Origin: Paragyromitra xinjiangensis
Taxonomy: Eukaryota; Ascomycota; Pezizomycetes; Pezizales; Discinaceae
DNA length: 64,000 nucleotides
Assembly (NCBI GenBank): GCA_038503065.1
Contig: JBCAMK010000019.1
Coordinates: 1,240,001-1,304,000, forward strand
Reading direction: 5' to 3'
Position numbers and translations under genes: made by a program. The notes beneath the pieces are model-generated. The model searched no databases. It was not told the DNA's origin and was given only the letters and a program-made list of their open reading frames with translations. Positions 38,579 through 50,184 of the stretch are shown here, piece by piece; position 1 is the first letter of the stretch, and each line of letters starts with the position of its first letter.

Positions 38579-39856
38579 GCTTTTGCTTTTGTGGTTTTTA
38601 TGGTTTTGTAGTCCGGGTGTTGGTGACGGCCGCATGCGAGATCTCCTGCACAGTTATGTATTTTGGTGTACAGTAAGACACTATAACCTCAGTTGTGCCT
38701 ATAAGTCGGTCAGGTCGTCATAAGCATAGAGTTTGGGTAAATTCCTTGGCAGCGTCCAGAGCCTCATTAACCTTACTCGAGTCTTGGCATCTAGCAGTCG
38801 CCAATACCTCGTTCTAAGTAATTACGGCCTAAGCAAGAGGGCCGGTAATCTTTGTGATAGCCATAAGTACGCTTTGCTATAGTAAGACAAAGAAAAGATA
38901 TGCTAATATACCGAGTCAACTGATCCGATGCTCAGATTTTACTTTAACAGCACTAAAATCATTTCCTTGAGTGGCCCGAAGCCGGGTAATTTTGAAATGA
39001 GCAAGCATCACTGACATCCTTTTCTGTATACTACCAGTCTGTGAACCCCAAGAAGCGGTTGTACAGCGCTGTATCTTCGAATTAGTGCTAAGATAAAATT
39101 TTAAACTTGGAAAATGACTATCAGGCTTGAACCTCGGAAGTGATATGAGTGAGTTTTCTTCATGAATAATCACTCGGCTATTCTTGCTGGCCATGGATTG
39201 ATTGATTGATTGATTGATTGATGCCTGCTGTGGATGATTATGAATGCCAACTCCATCACTGCCCTAGGATTCTGAAGCCGACATGTTCCTTGGGTAGGAT
39301 GAATATAGTAAGTGAGGGTGGGAAAAGGGCTGAACTAGAGGTTAGATAGAAAGGTGGTCGAGTAGTCACGATAATCGAGGCTTTTCCGCAAAAGTGATGG
39401 ATAGGGGAATATTCAGTCGCTAGCTCGTAAGTTAGATATAAAATACACAAAGTGCTACAGGGACCAAGCAATAGACAATAAAAATAACAGGTACTGCTAT
39501 AGTAACTCACAAACGAACTAAAAATATACACCCCTTGACTAACTTCAATTACTGAAAGATGAAGGGTAAAAAAAGAATACAACGCATCATACGCCCGCAA
39601 GAAAGACAGCCAAGGAAGGTGAAAACACTAAAAAAACTTCTGAATTACATATTCTCCCGTGTATTGATCCATACCCCACCCATGTGCCTTTCCTTCCCAA
39701 ATACCCGATAGAACCAACCAATTTTTAAGACAAAACTCCAGAGGAATATCAGATAACCAACAGCAGATAGAAATAGAAACACAAAACAAAGTACAAAAAG
39801 ACTAATAATACAGAGCAATCCAAGCAAGTAATAAGGAAAATAGACTCAGCTCGTAC
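38579..39856. other. Intergenic DNA and 3' flank of the 2048-aa gene
   Basis: I found no gene. It contains the GATT microsatellite at 39196. The minus-strand hydrophobic frames at 39.26-39.83 kb lie directly downstream of the stop of the large minus-strand gene and are most likely AT-rich 3' UTR. Confidence 0.45.
39196..39222. repeat. (GATT)n microsatellite
   Basis: About 6.5 perfect copies of the tetranucleotide GATT. Confidence 0.9.
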
Positions 39857-42800
39857 TCAGCTTGGATGCATCACTATCCCAGGTCCAAAAAACGAGTTGT
39901 ACCTCTCTTCGAACCAAACTAATAACCACCAATTAGAGGACGGTTGAGACAAAGTTACACACTGTGAATAACACGAGTCCACCCAGAATGGCCCAGGGCC
40001 CAAGTAAAGGCTTGTTTGATCCTCAAACCCACGCTGACTAATCTTTAGTCTAGCGTATGTGTATGAGTTATGGACCACGAGAGTGAATAGGGTAGTGAGG
40101 AATATAAAAGACAGAATAGCCCATGCAGCCGCCGGGCGCGGACCAGCTCGGATAATATCTGCTGTAGGACCTAGGGGTCGCCTTCGTGCGAAGGGGCCTC
40201 TGTTACCTCGTATACCGTTCATGGGATCGTTGTCAAGGGGTAGCACTCCCCTGGTATTAGGTCCTGGAGTCATCGGATACTGTGGCCGAAAACCGGTTGC
40301 AGTTGCAGTCGTACCGGCTCCTGGTGGAAGTAATGGAGCTGCCCCTTCGGGAGTGCCGATAGGCTCGAGCGCATGAACAATAGGCTCTGGAGGCTCCGGT
40401 CCACCATCAGCTGGTGGTGGGAAATCTGGCAATCCGATCTTTCCACCAGCTCTCATGATAGTCAAGATGTTATCCCTACTCGCAAGCGCCTGGTAATCCG
40501 CCCAATCCAGAGACCTCAAAATATGCCAGAGGAACTTCGGCGGCCATGCGAATATTCCCATTGGATTATGGAATGGTACCAAATTTTCCAGATCTCCTCT
40601 TTCCGGCCACTCAGCCGCCCGGATGGCCCGACGATCTGCTTTTTCGACCTTGCCGGCGAGAACAAAGATAGTTTTCAGAATGACGCGGTCGGGGGGATTG
40701 TGCTGCGATTCAACGAACCTAGTGACCTCCCTGGCCTCAAGACCGGTGAGGCGAGGCTGCTCGGCAAGTTCCTGAAGACGGACACGGTATTCTAGGGTCG
40801 TTGAAATGCGTTCAACATATTCGCCGTCTGGAGCCGGGATGCGGAAGGAGCCGATATATGCACCTTCGCCGGGCTCGTTGCCTCTGCCCCAGAAACTGGG
40901 TGCAATACCATTATTCGCGGGCGGGGGTTGAGCATCATCTGGCAAAGGAGGAGGGAGATGGTGTAGATAGGCAGGCCAGTAGTGTGCTCTATAAGCCTCA
41001 TAATTAAGCCCGCCAGCCCCTACTGGTATGCGCTGCCCCTGAGTTAAATAATCTCCATAGTAATACTGCATGTAATCCTCCATAGGTTCTCGGATACCCC
41101 TATCATTCGGAGGCTGTCTCAGCGGATCCCTCGTTTGACCTGGCACTGCTGGCTGTCTGCCCGCAGGAATGCCCATTCCGAAATCGTACGGATGTGGCCA
41201 TTCTTCACGGTTCGTATTCAAGCCATCATCTGTGGGCATGACCGGGCGTGGTCGTGCGTCCTGCATGTTTTGGTTGACACGCTCAGCAAAGGTTACACGA
41301 TTTCCTCTTCTGCCTCTGCCTCTGCCTCTCCTCCCGCCCCCGCCTCTGCCCCTTCCCCTCCCCGCCCCAGGCCTGTCACCACCCCCACCATCACCACCAC
41401 CACCTCCTCCACCCCCACCACTTCCTCTGCCTCCATCTCCGTCCCCGTCCCTGTCCCCGTCTCCATCGTCATCGTCATCGTCTCCACCTCCACCTCCGCC
41501 ACCTCCCCCACCCGCACTACTCATAGCAGGAACACCATCACGACCTGCCCCTCTGCCATCTCCACTGCCTTGATCGGTAACACCTTCACGAGTACTTTCT
41601 CCTCCAACTGGGCCGCCATCGTCTTCCTCTTCTTCTGCCCCGCCTTCTGCCCCACTTTCCTCGACCTCACCTTCTGCCGGGCCTTCTTCTCCCTCGTCTT
41701 CTTTTTTCTCACCTCCCTCCTCCTCCTCGCCTGCCTCTTCCTCGCCTCCCTGCTCCCCGCCTTCTTCTTCCCCGCCTTCCCTACGTTCTTCTCCTCCTCC
41801 TCCTCCTCCTCCTCCTCCTCCTCCACCGCCGCCGCCTCCTCCTCTACCGCCGCCGCCACCGCCACCATCACCACCACCCCTACCACCACCATCACCTGCC
41901 CCTCCAGTACCCCCTGCCCCCTCTCCCGCCGACTGACCTCTTCCTCCTCCTCTTCCCCCACCTCTTCCCCCCCCACCACCTCCTCCTCCTCCTCTTACAC
42001 TACCACCCACCATTGACGGCTGCGCACTACCAAATCCCGAATCAGGCTCACCACCACTCGAAGCCGCAGTAAACGCCGGACCACCCGTCAACCCTCCCAC
42101 AGCCTGCACCGGCCCCTCACCCGTCGCAGTATCCCCTCCATCCACAGGAGCCTCCACAGCAATACCAGGAACATCCCCAGTCTCCGCAACCGCAGGAACT
42201 GGCACAGTAGGAGATTCCAGATCGGGAGGTAAGGAAGTTTGAGTAGCTGTCTCCACCTCAGAGTTGAAAGGCGTCTGAGCCCCAACCGTGTTAGTGGTGA
42301 TGACATTCCTCCCGCCTACTCCCGCGAACGGAGACGGTCTCCGGGCTGGGATGTCTACTGGGCCGAAATCGCCGAAGATGGGACGACGGGATGAGGGTTC
42401 GAGGGTGTTGACGCCGAGGGTGGTTTGGGCTGGGGTTTCTTGGGATGGGGGTTCGTCTGGAGTGGGTCTAGAGGCTAGGGGGATGAAGTTCCCGAATGGG
42501 ATGGTTTGGGAAGGTCGTCTGATTAATGGGGGGATGAGTGAGGTTGTTCTCCTCATGGGTGTGGGGGGGTCTTCTGGAGTTGGTGGGTCCTCGCGTTGGG
42601 CTTCGTCTGGGGTTCTAGGGTAGGGGAAGTTGATTAGATTCCCGAATGGGATCACCTGGGAAGGTCGTCGGACTAATGGGGGAATAAGTGAAGTTGTTCT
42701 CCTCTCTCCACGCGACGTCACAGGCTCTGGAACTTCCTCCGGAGCTGGTGTATACTCCTCCTCGCGATCCATGGGACGATCTAGACGGAACGGGGATCTA

Positions 42801-45800
42801 AAAGGCGAACTACTTGGATCGAACGCGCTGGCGGAGCCACTTGCTATGCCGCTACCACCTCCAGTTTCCCCGCCAAACTCACTCGCACCCTGCGGTTCCG
42901 ATGGCTGTGAGGGTGGTCCGAACATTCGTCTCCTCCCCATAGTACCCAATAGCCCTGTCCCAGACAACGGCGGTTCAGGAGACGTCTCAACGACTGGTTG
43001 TGGTTGTGGTTGTGTCCGCCGCGGGTTGAAAAGCATCGGCCTCTGTCGCTGCGGTGGGATTTCCAACCGCGGATCGTAGTTAAACCATTCCGGGGCGTTC
43101 CGGTAACTAAACTCATATTCCGATAACGCGTCTTCACGGCCCGGCCAATCGCCTCCCCTCTGGTTTGGGGGGCGCTGCCAAGCAGTTGAGGCCCAATTCC
43201 GTAGTCCGGTTTCGTTGCGTTCGAAGAGTTCGGTAGTGTAGCGTTGGTATTCTCTCAGTCGGACTCTCTCGCGCTGAAGCTGGGTCTGGTCGGCCATGGC
43301 ATCGTAGATGGGGGCTAGACGGTCACTTAAAGGACGGATTCCACGGTTGGCTTGGGCGAAAAGGGGACGAGATCCTCGGATTGGGCTCTGACGTTCGTTC
43401 CCTTCGTCATCGAAACGTGTGGCTGATGCTGGACGGTCGAAGATAGGACTGTCTATTCCTGATGCTCCTCTGCCGGTTTGGAATATAGACGGACGTACAC
43501 GCTCTGTTCTCCCTTCTCCTGCGTCTTCACCCCAGCCGCCTCGAAGATTCCCACTTGCTAGTGATGGCGGCGGATCAGTCTGTATGCCACACTCAACACC
43601 CCCGTGCACGACCTCACTCGTACTCTCCTCCGCCTCCACCTCTTTTACCACCTCCGCTTCTCTTACCACCTCCACCTCCGGCACCGTCACATCCTCTGGT
43701 GAATTCTCCCTAGTATGAAACTCACTATCCCTCCTCATCGCAGACGGCGTAAAAAGCTCCGGATAAACCTCCGCAAACTCCCTAACAAACCTCTCAACCG
43801 GATAATCCTCCACAATATCCCTAACCAACAACTCAAATGGGTAATCCTTCGCAATATCCTTCACATCATCAAGTGTAATCATCTCTGTCTGCGCACCAAC
43901 ACTAACAACATCCGTCGAATCATCCGAAACTATCATCTCCTCTTCCGGATCATCAACCACCTCATCCGGATCATCAAACTCAAACCCACCACCCAGCTGC
44001 GCCTCTAGCGACTCAAGTCCTGACCTCGCAACCCCCCTTCCACGGGGCGAAGCCAGCTCTCGTCCTGTACTGCTTAGGTTCCGAACATCCGTCCGACTCA
44101 CGTCCAGCTCGCTATCCAGCTTCTCAGCACGTTCATTTGCAGCGTGAAGTTCCCGCTTAAGCGTAGTAATAACACCCTCCCTCTGCGAGATAGTCTCATA
44201 AGCTGTATCTAGCTCCCCTAGATACTTAATCCCCTGCTCCTGCATCTTCCCCAACAACCGGTCTGATTCTCGGCCCCGCTCCTGCGCTACCTCCGCTCTG
44301 TGCGTTTCCACCGTGACCAGTTCCCGCAGGTCCTCTTTCGCGCGCTTCTCGATGTCCCGTGTACGGAGGGCGGCAGCGAGTTTAGTCTCGAGACTTGCGA
44401 TCTCGCCTTCCATGGTTGAGAGGAGAGCTTCGCTCTTCCCGTCGGATGCGAGGAGCTTCTTGAGACGTTCAGATTGTTCGGTGGTGCTGCGTTGGAGTGC
44501 GTGGAATTCCATCTCGAGGGTGGTGAAACGTGATTCCTCGTAGGCGGCGAGATCGAGGAGTTTTTTCTTCTGGGCTGCGAGGTCGAGTTCGTATTCGGCT
44601 ATGCGCTTCGCGCGGTATTCGGCGACGGCGTAGCAGGTGCGGAAGTCGGAAAGGATGGTGTAGATGTCGGTTGGGGTGAGGGAGCGGAGGTTTTCGAGCG
44701 TTAGTGGGGTTTCGAGGGATAGGGCGGTTGGTTCGAAGTCAGGTTCTTCGTCGCGGGCGGAGGCGCGGGAGGGGGTGGAGTGGGCGGAGTGGGCGGAGCG
44801 GGGGGAGATGCTGCTGCGACGGGGGGAGATGGAGGGGCGGGGACTGAAGTCGCTGCGACGGGAGGGGGAGAGGGCGCGGGGGCTGAATTCGCTGCGACGG
44901 GGGGAGATGGGGCGGGGGGAGAGGGAGCTGGGGCGGGGGGATGCGGTGGGGGAACGGGGGAAGAGAGGTCGGCTTCGGTCGGGGGTGAGGTGGATTTCTT
45001 GGTGTGGGCGCCTCGGGGTTGATGTTAGTGGCGGGTTTTCGAGAAAACCGGTGGGCTCGTCGTCAGAGAAGATGTCGTCGAATTGTTGGGTTGGCTCACT
45101 GAGAGCGCGGTATAGTGATTCGCCTTCGACCATAATACTGGGCGATCGAGGGGGGCTATCGCCGAACTTCACCGGGTCCTCCACTGTGTCTTCGACATCC
45201 TCCGGGACATCAGCGCCGATATCTGGAGTTGTCCCCGGGGTCTCTGAAGGATTCGGCTCGATAGAGCCCTGTGAGTTGTGAGCAGATTGAATAGCTTCCA
45301 GAAGCTCCATAATCTCTTTCCCGGCTGTCAGCTGCTTAAAGACAGCTTTGAAGTCCTCCTTCGAGAGGACTAGTTCCGGAGTTTCTTCCTCCTGCTTCTT
45401 CACAGCAGTCTCCGCTGATTCCTCAAGAATACTATATTTCCCAGCATCAGGAAAACATTCCTCTAACGTGCGACACAGGCGTGTGAAATCGTGAATCGCA
45501 ATCTAAATCATCAGCACACGTAGATATGTAGGACGTAGAAAACCCACCGTTCCTGTGTTTTTCGGATCATACACTGCAAACGCAGTCGACAAAAACTCGC
45601 TCGCAGAGCACATCTTCTCTCCCGGCTCTCCACTCATGAATATACTCCTGAGTCTCCCCGTCACAGTACCAAACTCATTCCCACTATCACTAGCCATAGA
45701 GCTCTCGCTGGTGGTACTCCCACTGCTACTCTTTTTCTTCCGTCGTTTCTTTAGCTGTGGGATACCGGAGACGGAACGTCGGGTGAACAGTGGAGAGCGT

Positions 45801-46048
45801 TTAGTGAGGGATAGAGAGCGACGGAGTGCAGGAGATGCTCTACCAGTTGGGGGCGAAGGGCGTGGAGTGCGATTGAGGACGCTGTTGAGACCGAGACCAA
45901 CTCCGAGGCCTACGGCGGTGGATTCTGTTCGAGGGGATGGTCGGGGGATTGAACTGCGGTGGGGGGGAGTAGACAGGGAGGAGGAAGACCGAGGGGGTTT
46001 TGAGGAGGTGTAGAGGTCGCTGGTTGAGCGACGGTGAGGGAGGGACAT
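39857..46048 (-). CDS. Giant coiled-coil, low-complexity protein with C-terminal membrane anchor, 2048 aa
   Basis: The model is complement(join(39857..45502,45548..46048)), 6147 nt in frame. The 45-bp intron (GTGGGT...TTTAG) joins a degenerate EF-hand-like loop, DPKNTGTIAIHD, at 161-172, which supports the splice. Order of parts: a basic Ser-rich head; the EF-like segment; Ser-Pro-Arg repeats at ~350-405; a long predicted coiled coil at ~450-645; an acidic region with short DYP repeats; disordered Pro-rich sequence; a block of Gly/Arg and Glu/Gly/Asp low complexity (coded by 41.3-42.0 kb); a more structured region; and one hydrophobic helix at ~1958-1978 followed by ~70 residues. Four QT motifs (VGAQTEM, CGIQTDP, VGAQTPF, TATQTSL) resemble dynein light chain sites. 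I do not recognise a named family. A tether or scaffold on an internal membrane is inference. An additional intron in the repeat block cannot be excluded. Confidence 0.75.
41296..41996 (-). repeat. Strand-asymmetric low-complexity block inside the 2048-aa gene
   Basis: About 700 bp in which the plus strand is almost all C and T, with runs of cctcctcctcct and ccgccgccg. The coding strand is therefore G/A-rich and encodes poly-Gly, Gly-Arg and Glu-Gly tracts. It is a likely G-quadruplex/triplex former and length-variable. Confidence 0.75.
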
Positions 46049-47058
46049 GGTGGGGAGTTTTCTTTGTGTAGACAAAGGATGGCTTTGTTGGATAATGGGA
46101 TAAGGTTATTGGTGGAGGGCCTATTGTTGAATGAATGGGTGCTTTCTTTGTTTGATGTAACGTGCTGGAACTGGGCTATGGGCGTTCGCTCGTGGTGGTG
46201 GTTGTCCTCTCGCGGACATCACGGCTTTGATGGAGATGCTCGGGATTAGGTGAGGGTGAGGATGAAGTTGAGGTTGAGGTTGGGTTGGGGTTTGCGGTGG
46301 ACGTGTTTGGAGATGGGATGGAAATGTAATTGCGCGTGGAGGGACAGGGGTGGGGCAGGGGTGGTAGGGTTAGGGTTGTAGGGTTTAATGGTTATGGTGG
46401 AAGATTGGCTACAGTCTGCAGTGGTGATGTACTGGAGAGTGAAGAGATCAAGGTTGAGTGCTCGCTAACAGAGTGGGATTGTTCGGTGGTGCGACTCGTC
46501 AGAACAAACCCTTGTAGCGACGGAAGTGGAAGACAGAACGGTATGGAGCCAAGCTCACTCCACTCACCTCACTCCACCCCCGCCGCCAAGACTGTACCTG
46601 ACATGAGTGAATCAACTGAGTCTCTTCGTCCACGGGTCATCACTCGGTTTGGGTTATGAGCTATGGAGACTCTGCCAGGTGGGACAACCACTGTTTCTCC
46701 TCCCCCTCCCCTCCCCCCGAGTGACACCCCATGCATCAACCCTAACCCTCTCGGCTATCCTCTGCGGGACTGACTAAGCACGCATCTCGTCTTGGCATGA
46801 CATGAGCCCCCAACGTCCATCCGGTGACTTCAGCTCCGAGAAATAACAACCACCTGTGAAGGGGGGAATTCTCTGAACCAATACAGATCATCATCTATCG
46901 GGACGATATCGAGAAGACAGTACTATCTATAGAGTGCTGTAGCCATCTCGGTCATTACGTCTCATCTCACTTCTAGATAGCAGTCAGCATAGCCTACGAC
47001 TACAATTACCTCAACTACAACTGCACAGCTGCACAACTACCACCCCACCCACCCCCCG
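46049..47058. promoter_or_regulatory. Shared divergent promoter region
   Basis: The 1.0-kb gap lies between the divergent starts of the 2048-aa gene (46048, minus) and the Gyp2-like gene (47059, plus). It carries a telomere-like/telobox motif, tagggttagggtt, near 46366-46378 and an aaccctaacc near 46738. C- and A-rich sequence just before 47059 looks like a 5' UTR. Confidence 0.5.
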
Positions 47059-50000
47059 ATGTTCACCAACCTCCTCGCCAAAGCTGCCTCCTTCATCACG
47101 GAGCCCACTCCCTCCCCCACCTCGACCTCCTTCTCCCGCCCCACCAAAACGACCCTCTTCCGCAACCACTTCCGTCTCCCAGACTCCCAATCCCCCCTTC
47201 AGGAAATCACTTGCGAGCTCACCCTCCCCTCCGGCGATCACTACGCCGGCAAGCTCTACCTCTCCGAGAGCTTCCTCTGCTTCAGCCCCAACCCACCATC
47301 CTCCACTTCCGCCGCCTCTGCCACCGCCGGAATCGGCTTCACCCTCCCATTATGCGCAATCCGTCGCGTCGAGCGACTGCACAGTCGCAGCTACATGTTC
47401 GCGCTCGCAATCACAACCTGGCATGGTGTAGCTGGTGGCGGGAAGGAGGAGCGGATCACTTTGCAGTTTGTCGGAATGCGGAATACGTGTGAGGCGTTTT
47501 GCGACCGGTTGAAGCGAGGGCTACGAACGCAGATGGGGGAGGTGAAGAACTTGAGGTTGCTGGTGGATTCGTGTTATAGTGAGTATCTACTCGGTGAAGG
47601 ACGGAGGGATGAGGAGCCTGGGAAGAGGAAGGAACGGGAGCCACCGGATGCGGGGCTGGGTATGTTGTTTAAGTATCCGGGAGATGCGAGGAAGCTCAGG
47701 GATCGGAGTAAGATGCGGCTGTGGGCGGAGTATTTGAGAGGTTTGTTTGGAATTGTTTGGGATTGTCGTTTGGAGGTAGGCTGACTGGGTGTAGAGAATG
47801 GGAGGAATGTTACGCTTGTGAGACAGCCGACTTTTCATAAGCTGATTCGTGTGGGATTGCCGAATGTGAGTGCTTCTTGTTGGGTGTGGTGGGTTGTGCT
47901 GATGTTTTCTAGCGCCTTCGTGGGGAGATGTGGGAGCTTTCGTCCGGGTCGATTTATTTACGTCTTTTCTCGCCTACACTATATACCGATATTTTGTCTG
48001 AATATGAAGGACGGCATTCTCATAGCATTGAAGAGATTGAAAAGGATCTGAACCGGTCGTTGCCGGAGTATCGAGGGTTTCAGAATGATGAGGGGATTGG
48101 AAGGCTGAGACGAGTGTTGGGAGCTTATAGTTGGAGGAATGAGGAAGTTGGATATTGCCAAGCTATGAATATTGTTACGGCTGCATTACTAATGTAAGTT
48201 GTCCCACCCAGAATCATTGGCCTCCGTTGACCCGTACAGCTACATGTCCGAAGCACAAGCGTTCTTTCTTCTCTCGGCGCTTTGTGATCGTCTTGTTCCT
48301 GGGTACTATAGTAAGACTATGTACGGCACTCTCCTCGACCAACGCGTTTTTGAATCCTTGGTTGAAAAGACTATGCCAATCCTCTGGGAGCATCTTGTTA
48401 AGTCGGATGTGCAGCTTTCAGTTGTGTCACTGCCGTGGTTCCTCTCACTGTATATCAACTCCATGCCACTGGTCTTTGCCTTCCGCGTGCTTGATGTGTT
48501 CTTCCTTGAAGGTCCGAAGGTGCTATTCCAGATTGGTCTCGCTATCCTACGAATCAATGGCGAGGAACTACTAGATGCTACAGATGACGGCGCATTCATA
48601 TCTATTTTAAAGAGCTACTTTTCCCGCTTAGACGAATCCGCACACCCACGCAGCGACAACGAGAAGCTCCGCGCCGTAACACGCTTCCAAGAACTAATGG
48701 TCGTCGCCTTTAAAGAGTTTGCAGGAATCACCCAAAACACAATAATGGAGCAACGAACCCGCCACAAAGACGCCGTCCTCTCCTCCATCGAATCTTTCGC
48801 GAAACGAACCCAACTTCGTAATCTCGGACCAGAATCAAAACGTCTCTCACCATCAGAACTCTCAGTCGTCTACGACCGCTACTACGGCGTTCTATATGAG
48901 CGCCAAGCCCGTCTCCAGATGATTGCCGAAGAAGTCGACAAAATCGCAGCGCGGAAACGTGGTTCGACTTCCCCCGCTGTTCCACCTGCTGGGGCCAACA
49001 ACGGGGAACGCGGTCGTGTGGGTCTTGGTCCTACCCCTGGTGAAACCGGGATGGATTACGACTGCTTCCGTGAGTTCATGACGGGGATTGCGCCCTGGGT
49101 GATTGCGACGCCGACTGCGACATCGCCGTCGCCTGATGCGTCTGCGGGGGGTTTCTTCGGGTCGTATGGTATCTCATCTGGTGCTGCTGCTGCGGCGGTT
49201 GCGAGGAAGAATCTGTTGAATCCGTGGGGAGCGGGGAATCCCGAGCCCGCGGAACATGAGTTTTTGAAGAGACTGTTTAGACGGTGGGATATAGGCATGA
49301 GGGGGCAATTATCACTTGGGAATGTAGTAGCTGGATTAGCAAGCGTGGTTGGTGGGAAGCGGGATATCATGGGAATGATCAACTACTGGTTCGAGCTATA
49401 CGACGACGACGGAGACGGCAAGGTCGACCGAGAGGGGATCCTACGAATCACTGAAGCTCTACTATTCGTAACCCGAAAAGGCTACGGAGCAGAAGACGAA
49501 ACCTTCGAAGAAGAAAAAGTACTAAGCGCCGTAAGCGGGTTCACAAAGATGTGTTTCGAATACGCCGACCCAGACCGACCACGACGAGAAGACCAACCAG
49601 ATCTCCTAGTAGACACCCCACACCCACTATCGACCCCTAGCGAAAAGGCGAAAGCGAATCTAGCTCTGGATCCAAATAATCCACTCCATATCACACTACC
49701 TACGTTCCGTATGGTGATCCTTGCTGACGAGGCGCTGGAACGGTTTTTCGAGCGCGGGTTTTCGGAGTCGTTTACGTTGCTTTTGGGTGATACGGCACCG
49801 GCTGCGCCGGTGAGGTTGCCGTCGCCGGTTGTAGTGACTACGAAGGGGCTGCGCGGGGTGTTGGATGGGATTGTGGATGAGGGGATGAGGGTTGCTGCGG
49901 AGGTGAGGAGACGGATGGAGGAGGTGGAGAAGGAGGAAGATGAAGAGGAGGAGGATGTTAGGAGGGAGAAGGACGGGGGGAGGATGGAGGAGGGGGATAG

Positions 50001-50184
50001 GGAGTTGCTGAAAGGGGCGGAGGCGGAGACTGTGCCGGTTGTTGTGGGAGGGAGGGAGGAAGTGGAGGTTAGGGAGGGGAGGGCGGGGACGGTGGAGTTT
50101 GAGACTGTGCCGGTTGTTGTGGAGGTTAGGGAGGAAGTGGAGGTTAGGGAGGGGAGGGCGGGGACGGTGGAGTTTGAGAGTTAG
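47059..50184 (+). CDS. GYP2: Gyp2-like GRAM-TBC Rab GTPase-activating protein, 992 aa
   Basis: Four exons, join(47059..47740,47795..47865,47913..48193,48240..50184), 2979 nt in frame. Introns are 46-54 bp. An N-terminal GRAM domain (about 30-170) precedes a TBC domain from ~245 to ~480. Both catalytic fingers are present: Arg299 in IEKDLNR and Gln334 in GYCQ. An EF-hand-like loop ([11 protein letters not shown]) begins at ~733 but has Gly instead of Glu at position 12. The C-terminus is acidic with a 25-residue tandem duplication. GRAM-TBC-EF order matches yeast Gyp2/Mdr1 and its fungal orthologues, which stimulate GTP hydrolysis on Rab proteins in endocytic and Golgi recycling traffic. Start: first ATG, in good context, followed by the typical amphipathic [11 protein letters not shown]. 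Confidence 0.9.
50026..50175 (+). repeat. 75-bp tandem duplication in the Gyp2 C-terminus
   Basis: Two adjacent 75-bp copies beginning gagactgtgccggttgttgt, at 50026 and 50101, differ at only a few bases. They encode two 25-residue copies of an ETVPVVV...[12 protein letters not shown] unit, in frame and just before the stop. Confidence 0.85.

Noticed and set aside
39256..39827. Two hydrophobic minus-strand frames
   Set aside because: Directly downstream of the stop of the 2048-aa gene in AT-rich DNA; most likely 3' UTR.
41135..42016. 293-codon plus-strand Ser/Thr/Pro frame
   Set aside because: Antisense product of the polypyrimidine tract inside the 2048-aa gene.
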